Under the pieces are notes generated by a model. That model did not search any database. It saw only the letters and a program-made list of their open reading frames with translations, and was not told the origin of the DNA. Shown here piece after piece: positions 1-8,333 of a stretch of 64,000 bases of DNA; the first letter of the stretch is position 1; each line of letters starts with the position of its first letter. Location: contig NZ_NEVJ01000003.1 of assembly GCF_002261425.1 (NCBI RefSeq), forward strand, positions 744,001 to 808,000, given 5' to 3'. The DNA is from Bordetella genomosp. 9. Lineage in GTDB: Bacteria > Pseudomonadota > Gammaproteobacteria > Burkholderiales > Burkholderiaceae_B. A program made the position numbers and the translations under genes.

Positions 1-30
1 CAGGAAGCGGCGGGCTGGCTGCGCGCCTGA
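1..30 (+). CDS. C-terminal tail of an upstream gene (partial)
   Basis: The first 30 bases read as an open frame of nine codons ending in TGA at 28-30, with the residues QEAAGWLRA. A ribosome binding site and the Bug gene follow within 30 bases, which fits the last codons of a preceding gene in the same operon. Nine residues are too few to identify a family, and the frame could be open by chance. Confidence 0.3.
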   Translation, partial: QEAAGWLRA

Positions 31-57
31 CATAAAACATAAAGAGGAGACAACACC

Positions 58-1080
58 ATGGATCAGGATCATCCGGCCTTATCACCGGCCCGAAGGCGCC
101 TGCTGCTGACCGGGGCCCTGGGGGCCGCCGGCATGCTCGGCGCCGGCATCTCCGTGTCGCGCGCCAACGCGGCGGCGACCGCCTTTCCCGAACGGCCGAT
201 CACGCTGGCCGTCGGCTTCCCGCCGGGCGGCGGCGGCGACCTGTACGGCCGCCTGATCGCCACCGCCATGGGCCGCACGCTGAAGCAGACCGTCGTGGTC
301 GAGAACAAGGCCGGCGCGGGCGGCAACATCGCGGCCGGGCTGGTCGCCAAGTCGCCGCCGGACGGCTACACCATCCTGCTGGCGATGAGCGGCAACCTGG
401 CGGTGTCGCCGGCGCTCAAGCCCGCCAGCCTGCCCTACAAGGTGCCCGACGACTTCGCGCCGATCGGCCTGATCCTGGAAGCGCCTCACGGCCTGTTCGT
501 CTCGCCGAATTCGAAGTTCAAGACCGCCCGGGAATTGCTGACGGCGGCGAAGACCAAGGAAATGACGTTCGCCTCCACCGGCGCCGGCGGCGCCGCGCAC
601 ATCGGCATGGAGCGCATCAAGGAGCTCGGCAAGCTGAAACTGCTGCACATCCCCTATCGGGGCTCCGGGCCGGCCATCACCGACCTGCTGGGCGGCCAGG
701 TGGACATGTTCTTCGCCACCGCGTCGCCGCTGATGCCGCAGGTGCGCCAGGGCGCCCTGCGCCTGCTGGCGGTGTCCGGCGAGCGCCGCAACCCCAGCCT
801 GCCCGACGTGCCCACCTTCAAGGAGCTGGGCGTGGATATGACGCTGACGCAGTGGTACGGCCTGGCCGCCCCGGCCGGCACCCCGCCGGATGTCCTGCGC
901 GTGCTGTCGACCCACCTGAGCAAGGCGCTGACCGATCCGCAGGTGCGCGAGGTCATCCGCCGCGACGCCGCGGTCGAGCGCGATCTGCCGCTGGACCGGT
1001 TCACCGCCTATATCGACCGCGACATCGCGCAGTACCGCACCGTCGCCACCCCCGACCTGTTGAAGCAAATCGGCGCATAG
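58..1080 (+). CDS. Bug-family tripartite tricarboxylate transporter receptor
   Basis: Periplasmic solute-binding protein of the Bug/TctC family, 340 residues, the usual length. The N-terminus has a twin-arginine-like stretch (RRRLLLTGALG, about residues 12-22) and a hydrophobic segment ending near ANAAA, so export by Tat or Sec is expected. Family hallmarks follow: PERPITLAVGFPPGGGGD near residue 45, then NKAGAGGNIAA, and the central HIPYRGSGPAITDLLGGQVD. GAGGAGA lies 12 bases before the ATG. Bug proteins bind carboxylated or amide ligands; no membrane partner (TctA/TctB) is nearby, so the ligand and the translocator are unknown. The rhodanese and molybdoenzyme genes follow on the same strand and may be co-transcribed. 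Confidence 0.92.
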   Translation: MDQDHPALSPARRRLLLTGALGAAGMLGAGISVSRANAAATAFPERPITLAVGFPPGGGGDLYGRLIATAMGRTLKQTVVVENKAGAGGNIAAGLVAKSPPDGYTILLAMSGNLAVSPALKPASLPYKVPDDFAPIGLILEAPHGLFVSPNSKFKTARELLTAAKTKEMTFASTGAGGAAHIGMERIKELGKLKLLHIPYRGSGPAITDLLGGQVDMFFATASPLMPQVRQGALRLLAVSGERRNPSLPDVPTFKELGVDMTLTQWYGLAAPAGTPPDVLRVLSTHLSKALTDPQVREVIRRDAAVERDLPLDRFTAYIDRDIAQYRTVATPDLLKQIGA

Positions 1081-1102
1081 CGCCGCGAAGGATCACCGAC
1101 AC

Positions 1103-1969
1103 ATGCCATTCGCTACCCTGATCTCCGTCCAGGAGTTGGCCAAGCTGCAAGCGCGCGACGACGCCCGCCTGCTCATCGTCGATTGCCGCTTCGACCTGAT
1201 GAACCCGACGGCGGGAAGCCAGGCCTACCAACGCGCACATCTGCCCGGCGCGCACTATCTGCATCTGGAACACGACCTGAGCGGCGCGGTTACCGGCCGC
1301 AACGGCCGGCATCCGCTGCCGGACCGCGCGGCCCTGGCGGAACGCCTGGCGGCGCTGGGCATGAACGGCGACACGCAGCTCGTGGCCTACGACGACGCCG
1401 GCGGCATGTATGCCGCGCGCCTGTGGTGGCTGGCGCGCTGGCTGGGCCATCGGGACGTCGCCGTGCTGGATGGCGGCATGGCCGCCTGGACGGCCGCCGG
1501 CCTGCCCATGACCGACGCCGCCACGGCCGTGCCGCCCAGGCCCGGCAACCTGCGCGCCGGCACGCCGCTGGTGGACACCGTGTCGCACCAGGACGTCCGC
1601 GACAACCTGCGCACGCGCGAACGGCTGGTGGTCGACGCCCGCGCACCCGACCGCTTCCGCGGCGAGAACGAAACCATCGATCCGGTGGGCGGCCACATCC
1701 CGGGCGCGCGCAACCGGCTGTTCCGCGACAACCTCGATGCCACGGGACGCTTCCGCGCGCCGGACGAACTGCGCGACGCCTACACCACATTGCTGGGAGG
1801 ACGCCGGCCGGACCAGATGATCAACCAATGCGGCTCCGGCGTCACCGCCTGCCATAACCTCCTGGCCATGGAAATCGCCGGCCTGGCGGGCGCCGCGCTG
1901 TATCCTGGCTCCTGGAGCGAATGGTGCGTGCAGGATGGCGCGCCGGTCGCCACCGGTCACGCCGAATGA
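1103..1969 (+). CDS. Sulfurtransferase (thiosulfate / 3-mercaptopyruvate type)
   Basis: Two-domain rhodanese of 288 residues. The N-terminal inactive domain carries the LLIVDCRFDLMNP and AHLPGAHYLHLEHDL blocks. The C-terminal catalytic domain has VVDARAPDRFRGENE and GHIPGARN and ends in an active-site loop with Cys243 in CGSGVTA. In this family a CGSGVTA loop is typical of 3-mercaptopyruvate sulfurtransferases (SseA-like), whereas thiosulfate-specific enzymes usually have a more basic loop; substrate preference is therefore an inference. No signal peptide is visible, so it is probably cytoplasmic. It starts 22 bases after the Bug gene and is followed by a BisC-type reductase, a grouping that hints at handling of organosulfur compounds. 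Confidence 0.9.
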   Translation: MPFATLISVQELAKLQARDDARLLIVDCRFDLMNPTAGSQAYQRAHLPGAHYLHLEHDLSGAVTGRNGRHPLPDRAALAERLAALGMNGDTQLVAYDDAGGMYAARLWWLARWLGHRDVAVLDGGMAAWTAAGLPMTDAATAVPPRPGNLRAGTPLVDTVSHQDVRDNLRTRERLVVDARAPDRFRGENETIDPVGGHIPGARNRLFRDNLDATGRFRAPDELRDAYTTLLGGRRPDQMINQCGSGVTACHNLLAMEIAGLAGAALYPGSWSEWCVQDGAPVATGHAE

Positions 1970-2019
1970 ACGACGATTGAACGAAGACTGAACGACGATC
2001 GAACCCCGACTGAACGCCG

Positions 2020-4368
2020 ATGAAACCTGATTCCCCATCCGATCCTTCCTGGGCCGCGATGCGGCCGCACAGCGCACACTGGGGCGTGTTCCAGGCTGCC
2101 TGGCGGGATGGCGCCCTGGCCGTGCGGCCGCATCCCGGCGATCCCGATCCGAATCCGCTGATCGACAACCTGACCGATGCCGTGGGCCATCGCGCCCGCG
2201 TCACCACGCCGATGGTGCGGCGCGGCTGGCTGGAGCGCGGTCCCGGGCCCGACGACCGGCGCGGCCGCGACGACTTCGTCGCCATGCCTTGGGACGAAGT
2301 GCTGGACCGCCTGGCCGCCGAGCTCGTGCGGGTGCGCGATCGCCACGGCCCGGAGGCGGTGTTCGGCGGCTCCTATGGATGGTCCAGCGCGGGCCGCTTC
2401 CACCATGCGCAGAGCCAGGTCCACCGATTCCTGAATACCGCGCTGGGCGGCTACGTGCGTTCGGTCAACAGCTACAGCGCCGGCGCCTCGGCGGTCATCC
2501 TGCCGCACATCCTGGGCAGCATGGACGACGTGGCGCGCCGCAACGTCACGTGGGAGCAGATCGTCGAGCACACCGACGTGGTGCTGTCGTTCGGCGGCAT
2601 GGCGTTGAAGAATTCGCGCGTGGCCAGCGGCGGCATCAGCCGCCACATCGAGCGCGAGTCCATGGCCCGCGCCGCGGCGCGCGGCTGCCGCTTCGTCTCG
2701 ATCAGTCCGCTGCGCGGCGATATGCCGCTGGAGTCGCACGCCGAATGGCTGGCCATCGTGCCGGGCACGGATACCGCCCTGATGCTGGCGCTGGCCTACG
2801 TGCTGGCCACCGAAGGGCTGCACGAGCGCGGATTCCTGGCGGCGTACTGCGACGGTTGGGAAACCTTCGAAGCCTATCTGCTGGGACGCGCCGACGGCGT
2901 GCCGAAGACGCCTGCATGGGCGGCGCCCATCTGCGGCCTGTCCGCCGACGCCATCCACGACCTGGCGCGATCGCTGCCCGGCAAGCGCGTGCTGGTCACC
3001 GTGGCCCATGCGCTGCAGCGCGCCGAACACGGCGAACAGCCGATCTGGATGGGCGCGGTGCTGGCCGCCATGCTGGGCCAGATCGGCCTGCCGGGCGGCG
3101 GCTATGCCTATGCCCTTGGCACCCTGGCGCATTACGGCAAGCGCATGAACGCGGTGCCCATCGCCGCCTTGCCGCAAGGCGCCAACGGGGTCAAGGCCTT
3201 TATTCCGGTGGCGCGCATCGCCGACATGCTGCTGCATCCCGGCGAGCCATTCGACTACAACGGCAAGCGCCACACCTATCCGCACATCCGGCTGGCCTAC
3301 TGGGCCGGCGGCAATCCCTTCCATCACCATCAGGACCTGGGACGGCTGGCGCGGGCGTTCCGCACGCTGGATACCTTCGTCGTCCACGAACTGGGCTGGA
3401 CCGCCACGGCGCGGCACGCCGATATCGTGCTGCCCTGCACGATGACAGTCGAACGCGAGGATATCGGCGCCGCGCCCACCGATCCGCTGATGGTGGCCAT
3501 GCACAGGATCGCGCCGCCGCATGGCCAGGCGCGCGACGACTACGACATCTTCGCCGACCTGTCCGAACGCCTGGGCACGCGCCAGGCCTATACCGAAGGC
3601 CGCACCAGCGGCGAGTGGCTGCGCCATTTGTACGAACGCACGCGCGCCGCCCTGCAGGAACGCGGCCTGGATGCTCCCGATTTCGACACCTTCTGGGCGC
3701 GTGGCGAACTCGTGCTGCCGCAGCAGGACGACGACGGCGGCATCCTGCGCGCCTTCCGCGACGACCCGGCGGGAAAGCCGCTGCCCACGCCCAGCGGCCG
3801 CATACAGATATCGTCGCCCACGGTGGCGGGCTTCGGCTACGCCGATTGTCCCGGGCATCCCGCATGGCTGCCCGCCAGCGACGCGCCCAGCGGGGATCAT
3901 CCGCTATACCTGGTGGCCAACCAGCCGGCCACCCGCCTGCACAGCCAACTGGATTTCGGCGCGCACAGCGCCGCCAACAAACGCCGTGGGCGCGAAGTCT
4001 GCACCATGCATCCGGCCGACGCCCAGGCCAGGGGCATAGGCGAAGCGGACATCATCGAGCTCTACAACGAACGCGGCAGCTGCCTGGCCTGCGTCACGCT
4101 CAGCGATGGCGTGCGGCCCGGCGTGGTGCGGCTACCGACCGGCGCCTGGTACGACCCGGCCCCGGCGCGGGACGCGTCGGCGCGCCCCTTCTGCATGCAC
4201 GGCAATCCCAACGTGCTGACGCGCGACGTCGGCACGTCGGCGCTGGCGCAGGGTTGCACCGGGCAGCTTACCGCCGTGCAGGTGCGCCGCTACGATGGGC
4301 CGACGCCGCCGGTGCGCGCTTACGACCCGCCGGCGGCCGCTCGGGAGGTACCGCAAGCCGCGTCATGA
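2020..4368 (+). CDS. Molybdopterin-dependent S/N-oxide reductase, BisC/TorA type
   Basis: Large molybdenum (bis-MGD) oxidoreductase of 782 residues in the biotin sulfoxide / TMAO / DMSO reductase subgroup. It starts directly with HSAHWGVFQA and has no iron-sulfur Cys motif and no twin-arginine leader, like cytoplasmic BisC. The block SYGWSSAG at residues 118-125 matches the region that carries the molybdenum-ligating serine in this subgroup. Cofactor-binding blocks include LSFGGMALKNSR, YWAGGNPFHHHQDL, ELGWTATARHADIVLPCT and the C-terminal LYLVANQPATRLHSQLDFG. Known members reduce biotin sulfoxide, methionine sulfoxide or amine N-oxides; the substrate here is unknown. Its 3' end overlaps the convergent TetR gene by about 100 bases. 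Confidence 0.9.
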   Translation: MKPDSPSDPSWAAMRPHSAHWGVFQAAWRDGALAVRPHPGDPDPNPLIDNLTDAVGHRARVTTPMVRRGWLERGPGPDDRRGRDDFVAMPWDEVLDRLAAELVRVRDRHGPEAVFGGSYGWSSAGRFHHAQSQVHRFLNTALGGYVRSVNSYSAGASAVILPHILGSMDDVARRNVTWEQIVEHTDVVLSFGGMALKNSRVASGGISRHIERESMARAAARGCRFVSISPLRGDMPLESHAEWLAIVPGTDTALMLALAYVLATEGLHERGFLAAYCDGWETFEAYLLGRADGVPKTPAWAAPICGLSADAIHDLARSLPGKRVLVTVAHALQRAEHGEQPIWMGAVLAAMLGQIGLPGGGYAYALGTLAHYGKRMNAVPIAALPQGANGVKAFIPVARIADMLLHPGEPFDYNGKRHTYPHIRLAYWAGGNPFHHHQDLGRLARAFRTLDTFVVHELGWTATARHADIVLPCTMTVEREDIGAAPTDPLMVAMHRIAPPHGQARDDYDIFADLSERLGTRQAYTEGRTSGEWLRHLYERTRAALQERGLDAPDFDTFWARGELVLPQQDDDGGILRAFRDDPAGKPLPTPSGRIQISSPTVAGFGYADCPGHPAWLPASDAPSGDHPLYLVANQPATRLHSQLDFGAHSAANKRRGREVCTMHPADAQARGIGEADIIELYNERGSCLACVTLSDGVRPGVVRLPTGAWYDPAPARDASARPFCMHGNPNVLTRDVGTSALAQGCTGQLTAVQVRRYDGPTPPVRAYDPPAAAREVPQAAS

Positions 4369-5035
4369 TCTCGCCGGCATGCCGGGGGCCGGCGGCGATG
4401 CCGCTCAACAGCAGCGACATCGAAAAGTGGATCACCTGCTCGACGTCCACCGGCCTGTCCTCGGCATTCATGCGATCGCCGATGATCAGCGTCGCCAGCC
4501 CGTGCTCCACCGACCACGCCGCGTGCGTCACCAGCGTCATGTCCGCGGCGGTCCAGCCATGGTCGCGCGCGTAGTCGCGGAACGACGCCGCGAATAGCTC
4601 GAAGGATTCGTTGCTGGCGTCGGCCAGCTCCGCATACTCGGTCTTGCCCAGTACGCGCGGCCCTATCATCAGGTCGAACAGGCCCTTGTGATCCTGCGCG
4701 AAGCGGACGTAGATGCGCATCATCTCGTAGGCGCGCGCCAGGCTGCCGTCCACCCGCGCCAGGGCCTGCCTGCGCAGCACGATCAGGTCGCGGAAGCCGC
4801 TGGCCGCGATGGCCGCCAGCAGGCCTTTCTTGCCGTCGAAATGGCGTGACGGCGCCGCCTCGGACACGCCCACCGCCCGCGCAAGCTGCCGCAGGCTCAT
4901 ATCGTGGACGCCGGCGGTCTCCAGCTCGCGCCGCGCCTCGGCGATCAGGGCGCTGCGCAGGTCTCCGTGATGATAGGGCGCCGGCGCGGCGCTGCTGCTC
5001 TTCTTTGCCAACTGGGCGTTCCTCTGTCTGACCAT
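4268..5035 (-). CDS. TetR/AcrR-family transcriptional regulator
   Basis: 255 residues. The segment YHHGDLRSALIAEARREL followed by SLRQLARAVGVSEAAPSRHF (about residues 22-66) is a standard TetR helix-turn-helix. The rest is the helical ligand-binding domain, with WSVEHGLATLIIGDR near residue 170. The C-terminal 40 residues are Pro/Arg-rich and are encoded opposite the end of the BisC-type gene, so this tail may be a recent extension. The gene is divergent from the enoyl-CoA hydratase operon. The 187-base gap contains a 46-base inverted repeat built of GTTAAC half-sites, also found before the fumarylacetoacetase gene, so those genes are its likely targets. The effector may be an acyl-CoA or an aromatic acid; this is a guess. 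Confidence 0.92.
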   Translation of the reverse strand: MVRQRNAQLAKKSSSAAPAPYHHGDLRSALIAEARRELETAGVHDMSLRQLARAVGVSEAAPSRHFDGKKGLLAAIAASGFRDLIVLRRQALARVDGSLARAYEMMRIYVRFAQDHKGLFDLMIGPRVLGKTEYAELADASNESFELFAASFRDYARDHGWTAADMTLVTHAAWSVEHGLATLIIGDRMNAEDRPVDVEQVIHFSMSLLLSGIAAGPRHAGEIMTRLAVPPERPPAGRKRAPAASAHRSGAPARR

Positions 5036-5122
5036 CGCTCGACTGTAATCCGCGCTGCATTTTATCCACGGCCGCGATCGCCCGCATTGCGCGGGCCCGC
5101 GTACTTACCCTGACTTGCGGCT

Positions 5123-5168
5123 AAAGTTAACGGTGTTATCATCCGCCATAGTTAATGCTGTTAACTTT
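5123..5168. promoter_or_regulatory. Double TetR operator candidate
   Basis: A 46-base region with perfect 9-base outer arms (AAAGTTAAC at 5123-5131, GTTAACTTT at 5160-5168). It holds two 15-base elements of the form GTTAAY-N3-RTTAWC type: GTTAACGGTGTTATC at 5126-5140 and GTTAATGCTGTTAAC at 5151-5165, 25 bases apart. It lies between the divergent TetR and enoyl-CoA hydratase genes. The left element, with its AAA extension, recurs exactly at 9707-9724 on the other strand. The sequence repeat is directly seen; binding by the adjacent TetR protein is inferred. Confidence 0.7.
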
Positions 5169-5222
5169 AAAACGCCGGCGGCCCGCCACCCTGCATGGCC
5201 CACCGCCACCCGGAGACACCGT

Positions 5223-5996
5223 ATGGAAGATATCGTCCACAGGGAAGTACGCGGCAACGTCGCCGTGCTGACCATGAATTACCGTCCCTACAACCTGTCC
5301 GGCCCGACCCTGAGCGGCGCGCTGATGGCCAGGCTGCGCGAGGCGGTCGACCAGGGCCAGCGCGCCGTGCTGCTGCGCAGCGGCCTGCGCCATTTCTCCG
5401 CCGGCGCGGACGTCGACCTGTTCGACGAACGCATCGAACGCGAAGGCCGCGCGCGCCTCGACCCGATCGAGGTGCTGAGCACGTTCGAGACCCTGCCCAT
5501 CCCCATCGTCGTCGCCGTGCATGGCGTCTGCCTGGGCGGCGGGTTGGAACTGGCGCTGGCCTGCGATTACATCGTCGCCGCGCAGTCGTCCAAGATAGGT
5601 TCCGTCGAAGTCGCCCTGGGATTGCATCCCCTGATGGGCGGCATCCAGCGCCAGGTGCAGCGCCTGGGCATGGCGCGCGCCAAGGAAATGTCCATGCTGG
5701 GCCGCCGCTACGACGCCGCGACGCTGGAGCGCTGGGGCCTGATCAACCTGGTGGTCGCCGACGACGAACTCGAATCGGCATCGCTGGCCATCGCGCAGGA
5801 ACTGGCCAACGGCCCCACCGTCGCCCACGCCGCCACCAAGCAGCTGGCGCGGATCGCCGCCAACGACGGCATCGAAGCGGCCGATCGCGCCATGTTCGAG
5901 GAGCAGAAAGGCATATGGGCCTCGCAGGACCTGAAAGAAGGCCTGAAGTCCTTCCGCGCCAACGGCCCCGGGCTGGCCATCTTCGAGGGGAAATGA
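5223..5996 (+). CDS. Enoyl-CoA hydratase/isomerase family protein
   Basis: Crotonase-fold protein. The chosen ATG at 5223 follows GGAGAC at proper spacing and gives 257 residues (MEDIVHREVRG...), the family norm; an open frame extends upstream through the operator but has no ribosome site. Motifs seen: FSAGADVDLF near residue 58, which forms part of the CoA pocket and oxyanion hole, GVCLGGGLELALACDY near 100-115 with one expected acidic residue, and VEVALGLHPLMGG with the second. It probably hydrates or isomerises an acyl-CoA in a degradation pathway. It is first in an operon with the CoA-transferase (2-base gap) and a Bug receptor. Confidence 0.9.
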   Translation: MEDIVHREVRGNVAVLTMNYRPYNLSGPTLSGALMARLREAVDQGQRAVLLRSGLRHFSAGADVDLFDERIEREGRARLDPIEVLSTFETLPIPIVVAVHGVCLGGGLELALACDYIVAAQSSKIGSVEVALGLHPLMGGIQRQVQRLGMARAKEMSMLGRRYDAATLERWGLINLVVADDELESASLAIAQELANGPTVAHAATKQLARIAANDGIEAADRAMFEEQKGIWASQDLKEGLKSFRANGPGLAIFEGK

Positions 5997-5997
5997 C

Positions 5998-7281
5998 ATG
6001 ACGGGTCCACTCTCCGGCCTGAAGGTCGTCGATTTCTCGCGCGTGCTGGCCGGCCCCCTGTGCGGCCGCACGCTGGCCGACCTGGGCGCCGACGTGATCA
6101 AGATCGAGCCGCCGCGCCCTGACGTCTCGCGCGGCGCCGTACCATCGGGCAGCGGCATGTCCGGCTACTACGCGCAGCAGAACATCGGCAAACGCAACAT
6201 CAGCGTGGATCTGAACGTGCCGGGCGCTTCCGAGCTGATCGCCCGCCTGTGCGACGACGCCGACATCGTGGTGGAGAACTTCCGCGCCGGCACGCTCAAG
6301 TTCTTCGGGCTGGACTACGAATCGCTGTCCAAGCGCAATCCGCGCCTGATCTACGTATCGATCACCGGCTATGGCCAGGGCGGGCCGTGGGCCTCGCGCA
6401 TGGCCTATGCCCCGACGGTGCAGGCCGAATCCGGCTTCACCCACAATTCGCTGCGCCACTTCGGCGCCAACCTCACGCGGGAACAGACCGACGCGCTGTC
6501 GCATGCCGACGTGTACGCCGGCCTGCAGGCCACCATCGCGGTGCTCGCCGCCCTGGCCAAGCGCGAGAAAACGGGTCGCGGGCAGTACATCGACGTCGCC
6601 ATGGCGGCGGTCCTGCTGTCGACCAACGAACGGGCGCACCTGGATATCGAAGGCGTGGATACGGGCGCCGAACCTGGCATCCTGGGCGCGACTGACGGTC
6701 CCTTCTTCACCGGCCCCGCCGGCGAACGCTTCGTCGCGGCGCAGAGCCTGGTCGGCAGCCTGACCTTTCCGAATTATCTGCGCGCCATGCGCCGGCCGGA
6801 CCTGGCGCGCGACCCGCGTTTCGCCACGCCGGAGCTGCGCCGGCAGAACTATGCGGAGCTGCACGCCCTGATCCAGACCTGGATCCTGACCTTCCGCGAC
6901 CTGGGCGCGCTCGACGCCCAGCTGGACGAATCCAAGATCGCCATCGGACAGGTGCGGTCGACCAAGGAGCTGTGCGAATCCGAGTGGGGCGAGTACTGGG
7001 GCGCCGTGCGCACCGTATCCGATCGCCGCGGCGGCAGCTACAAGCTGCATGGCCATCCCTGGCGGTTTTCCGATGACGACCTGCCGGCCGAACCGCGCGA
7101 GCCGGCCTTCCGCGGCGAACACAATGCCGAGGTCCTGGCGATGATGGGCCTGGACGATGGCCAGATACGCGAATACGCCCAGCGCGGCATGTTCCTGGCC
7201 GACCCGGCACTGTCCCCACCGCCGCCGCCCATGCCGCCGGATGCCCCGGTCCGGCTGGTACAAGGCGCCAAGGCCGCATAA
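5998..7281 (+). CDS. CaiB/BaiF (class III) CoA-transferase
   Basis: 427 residues. The N-terminus LSGLKVVDFSRVLAGPLCGRTL and LGADVIKIEPP are the family signature. NIGKRNISVDLN and ADIVVENFRAGTLKFFGLDY follow. Asp171, in ADVYAGLQ, aligns with the catalytic aspartate of formyl-CoA transferase that forms the covalent acyl intermediate. Class III enzymes move CoA between organic acids without free intermediates; the acid here is unknown. The start codon lies one base after the hydratase stop codon, so the two are surely co-translated. The C-terminal 20 residues are proline-rich. With the hydratase it would activate and then modify an acid imported by the following Bug receptor, if that receptor binds it. 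Confidence 0.93.
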   Translation: MTGPLSGLKVVDFSRVLAGPLCGRTLADLGADVIKIEPPRPDVSRGAVPSGSGMSGYYAQQNIGKRNISVDLNVPGASELIARLCDDADIVVENFRAGTLKFFGLDYESLSKRNPRLIYVSITGYGQGGPWASRMAYAPTVQAESGFTHNSLRHFGANLTREQTDALSHADVYAGLQATIAVLAALAKREKTGRGQYIDVAMAAVLLSTNERAHLDIEGVDTGAEPGILGATDGPFFTGPAGERFVAAQSLVGSLTFPNYLRAMRRPDLARDPRFATPELRRQNYAELHALIQTWILTFRDLGALDAQLDESKIAIGQVRSTKELCESEWGEYWGAVRTVSDRRGGSYKLHGHPWRFSDDDLPAEPREPAFRGEHNAEVLAMMGLDDGQIREYAQRGMFLADPALSPPPPPMPPDAPVRLVQGAKAA

Positions 7282-7306
7282 AACAACGACACTGGAGGAG
7301 ACAACC

Positions 7307-8281
7307 ATGATGAAGCACACGATGCGGGCGGCCCTGGCCGCCGTCGCCCTGGCGGCCCTGGCCAGCCAACCCGCCGCGGCCGCCGACGCCCCGCACTGCG
7401 CCGCCATCCGGCTCTACGTGCCCTACGCGGCGGGCGGCGGCACCGATGTCTCGGCGCGCCTGATCGGCAGCAAGCTGGGCACCGAACTGAAGATCCCCGT
7501 CATTATCGAAAACCGCCCTGGCGCGAAATCGGTCATCGCCTATCAGGCCCTGCTGCGCGACCCACCGGATGGCTGCGCCTATCTATACGACAATTCCTCT
7601 CACAGCCTGCAGGCGGTGTACAAGGGCCTGCCCTACGACCCGGCCAAGGACTTCCGGCCCGTCGCCATGGTGGCCACCGCGCCCAATGTCTTCGTCGTCA
7701 ATCCGAACTTCCCGGCCAAGACCATGAAAGAGTTCATCGCCTATGCCAAGGCCCATCCCGGCAAGGTGACCTACGCGTCCTTCGGCGTGGGCAGCACGTC
7801 CCACCTGAGCGGCGAGGTCCTGAACTCCGCCGCCGGCATCAACATGGTCCATGTGCCATATCGCGGCTCGGCGCCCGCGGTGGCGGACCTGATGGGCGGC
7901 AATGTGCAGGCCATTTTCGTCGACCCGCTGACCGCCAAGCCCTTGATGGACACCGGCAAGGTGCGCGGGCTTGCCGTGATCGGCGCGCAACGCGTGCCGT
8001 CTTCGCCCGACCTGCCTTCCATGGGTGAACTGGGCATCGACGACCTGTCCGTGCCGGGCTGGTGGGGCGTATTCGCCAGGGCCGGCGTTCCCGATGCCGT
8101 CATCCAGGATATGTCGCAACGCCTTGCGCGTATCGCCGCCGATCCGGAGGTGAAGGAAAAAATGGCGGCCCTGGGCGCGCAGGCCTACTCCGGCACCACC
8201 GCCGATTTCGCCGCGACCATTGCCAAGGACGCCGCGCGCTGGCAGAAAGTCGTGCGGGAAAGAAACCTGGTGCTCGAGTAG
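7307..8281 (+). CDS. Bug-family solute receptor of the TetR-controlled operon
   Basis: TctC/Bug receptor of 324 residues. The ATG at 7307 follows GGAGGAG by eight bases; an in-frame upstream extension is read through the end of the CoA-transferase gene and is unlikely to be used. A Sec signal peptide is clear: MMKHTMRAALAAVALAAL ending at PAAAADA. The mature protein begins with a cysteine-containing strand (PHCAAIRLYVPYAAGGGTD) and has a second Cys in PPDGCAYLYD, possibly a disulfide, unusual among the five Bug proteins here. Family blocks HVPYRGSAPAVADLMGGNVQ and WWGVFARAGVPDAVI are present. Third gene of the operon, 25 bases after the CoA-transferase. Confidence 0.92.
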   Translation: MMKHTMRAALAAVALAALASQPAAAADAPHCAAIRLYVPYAAGGGTDVSARLIGSKLGTELKIPVIIENRPGAKSVIAYQALLRDPPDGCAYLYDNSSHSLQAVYKGLPYDPAKDFRPVAMVATAPNVFVVNPNFPAKTMKEFIAYAKAHPGKVTYASFGVGSTSHLSGEVLNSAAGINMVHVPYRGSAPAVADLMGGNVQAIFVDPLTAKPLMDTGKVRGLAVIGAQRVPSSPDLPSMGELGIDDLSVPGWWGVFARAGVPDAVIQDMSQRLARIAADPEVKEKMAALGAQAYSGTTADFAATIAKDAARWQKVVRERNLVLE

Positions 8282-8298
8282 CGTCAACTGCTTGACGC
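8281..8298. terminator. Stem-loop between convergent Bug and fumarylacetoacetase genes
   Basis: GCGTCAA at 8281-8287 pairs perfectly with TTGACGC at 8292-8298 around a four-base loop. It begins on the last base of the Bug stop codon. No T-run follows on either strand, so it may end transcripts with Rho or stabilise 3' ends rather than act as a classical intrinsic terminator. Confidence 0.4.
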
Positions 8299-8333
8299 CG
8301 ACGTCGGTGCCGGGGTTCTGGTCATAGAAGCCC

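Noticed and set aside
69..1068. Long minus-strand open frames opposite the first Bug gene.
   Set aside because: They are His/Arg/Gln-rich, low-complexity translations typical of antisense frames in GC-rich DNA. The plus-strand protein has clear family motifs.
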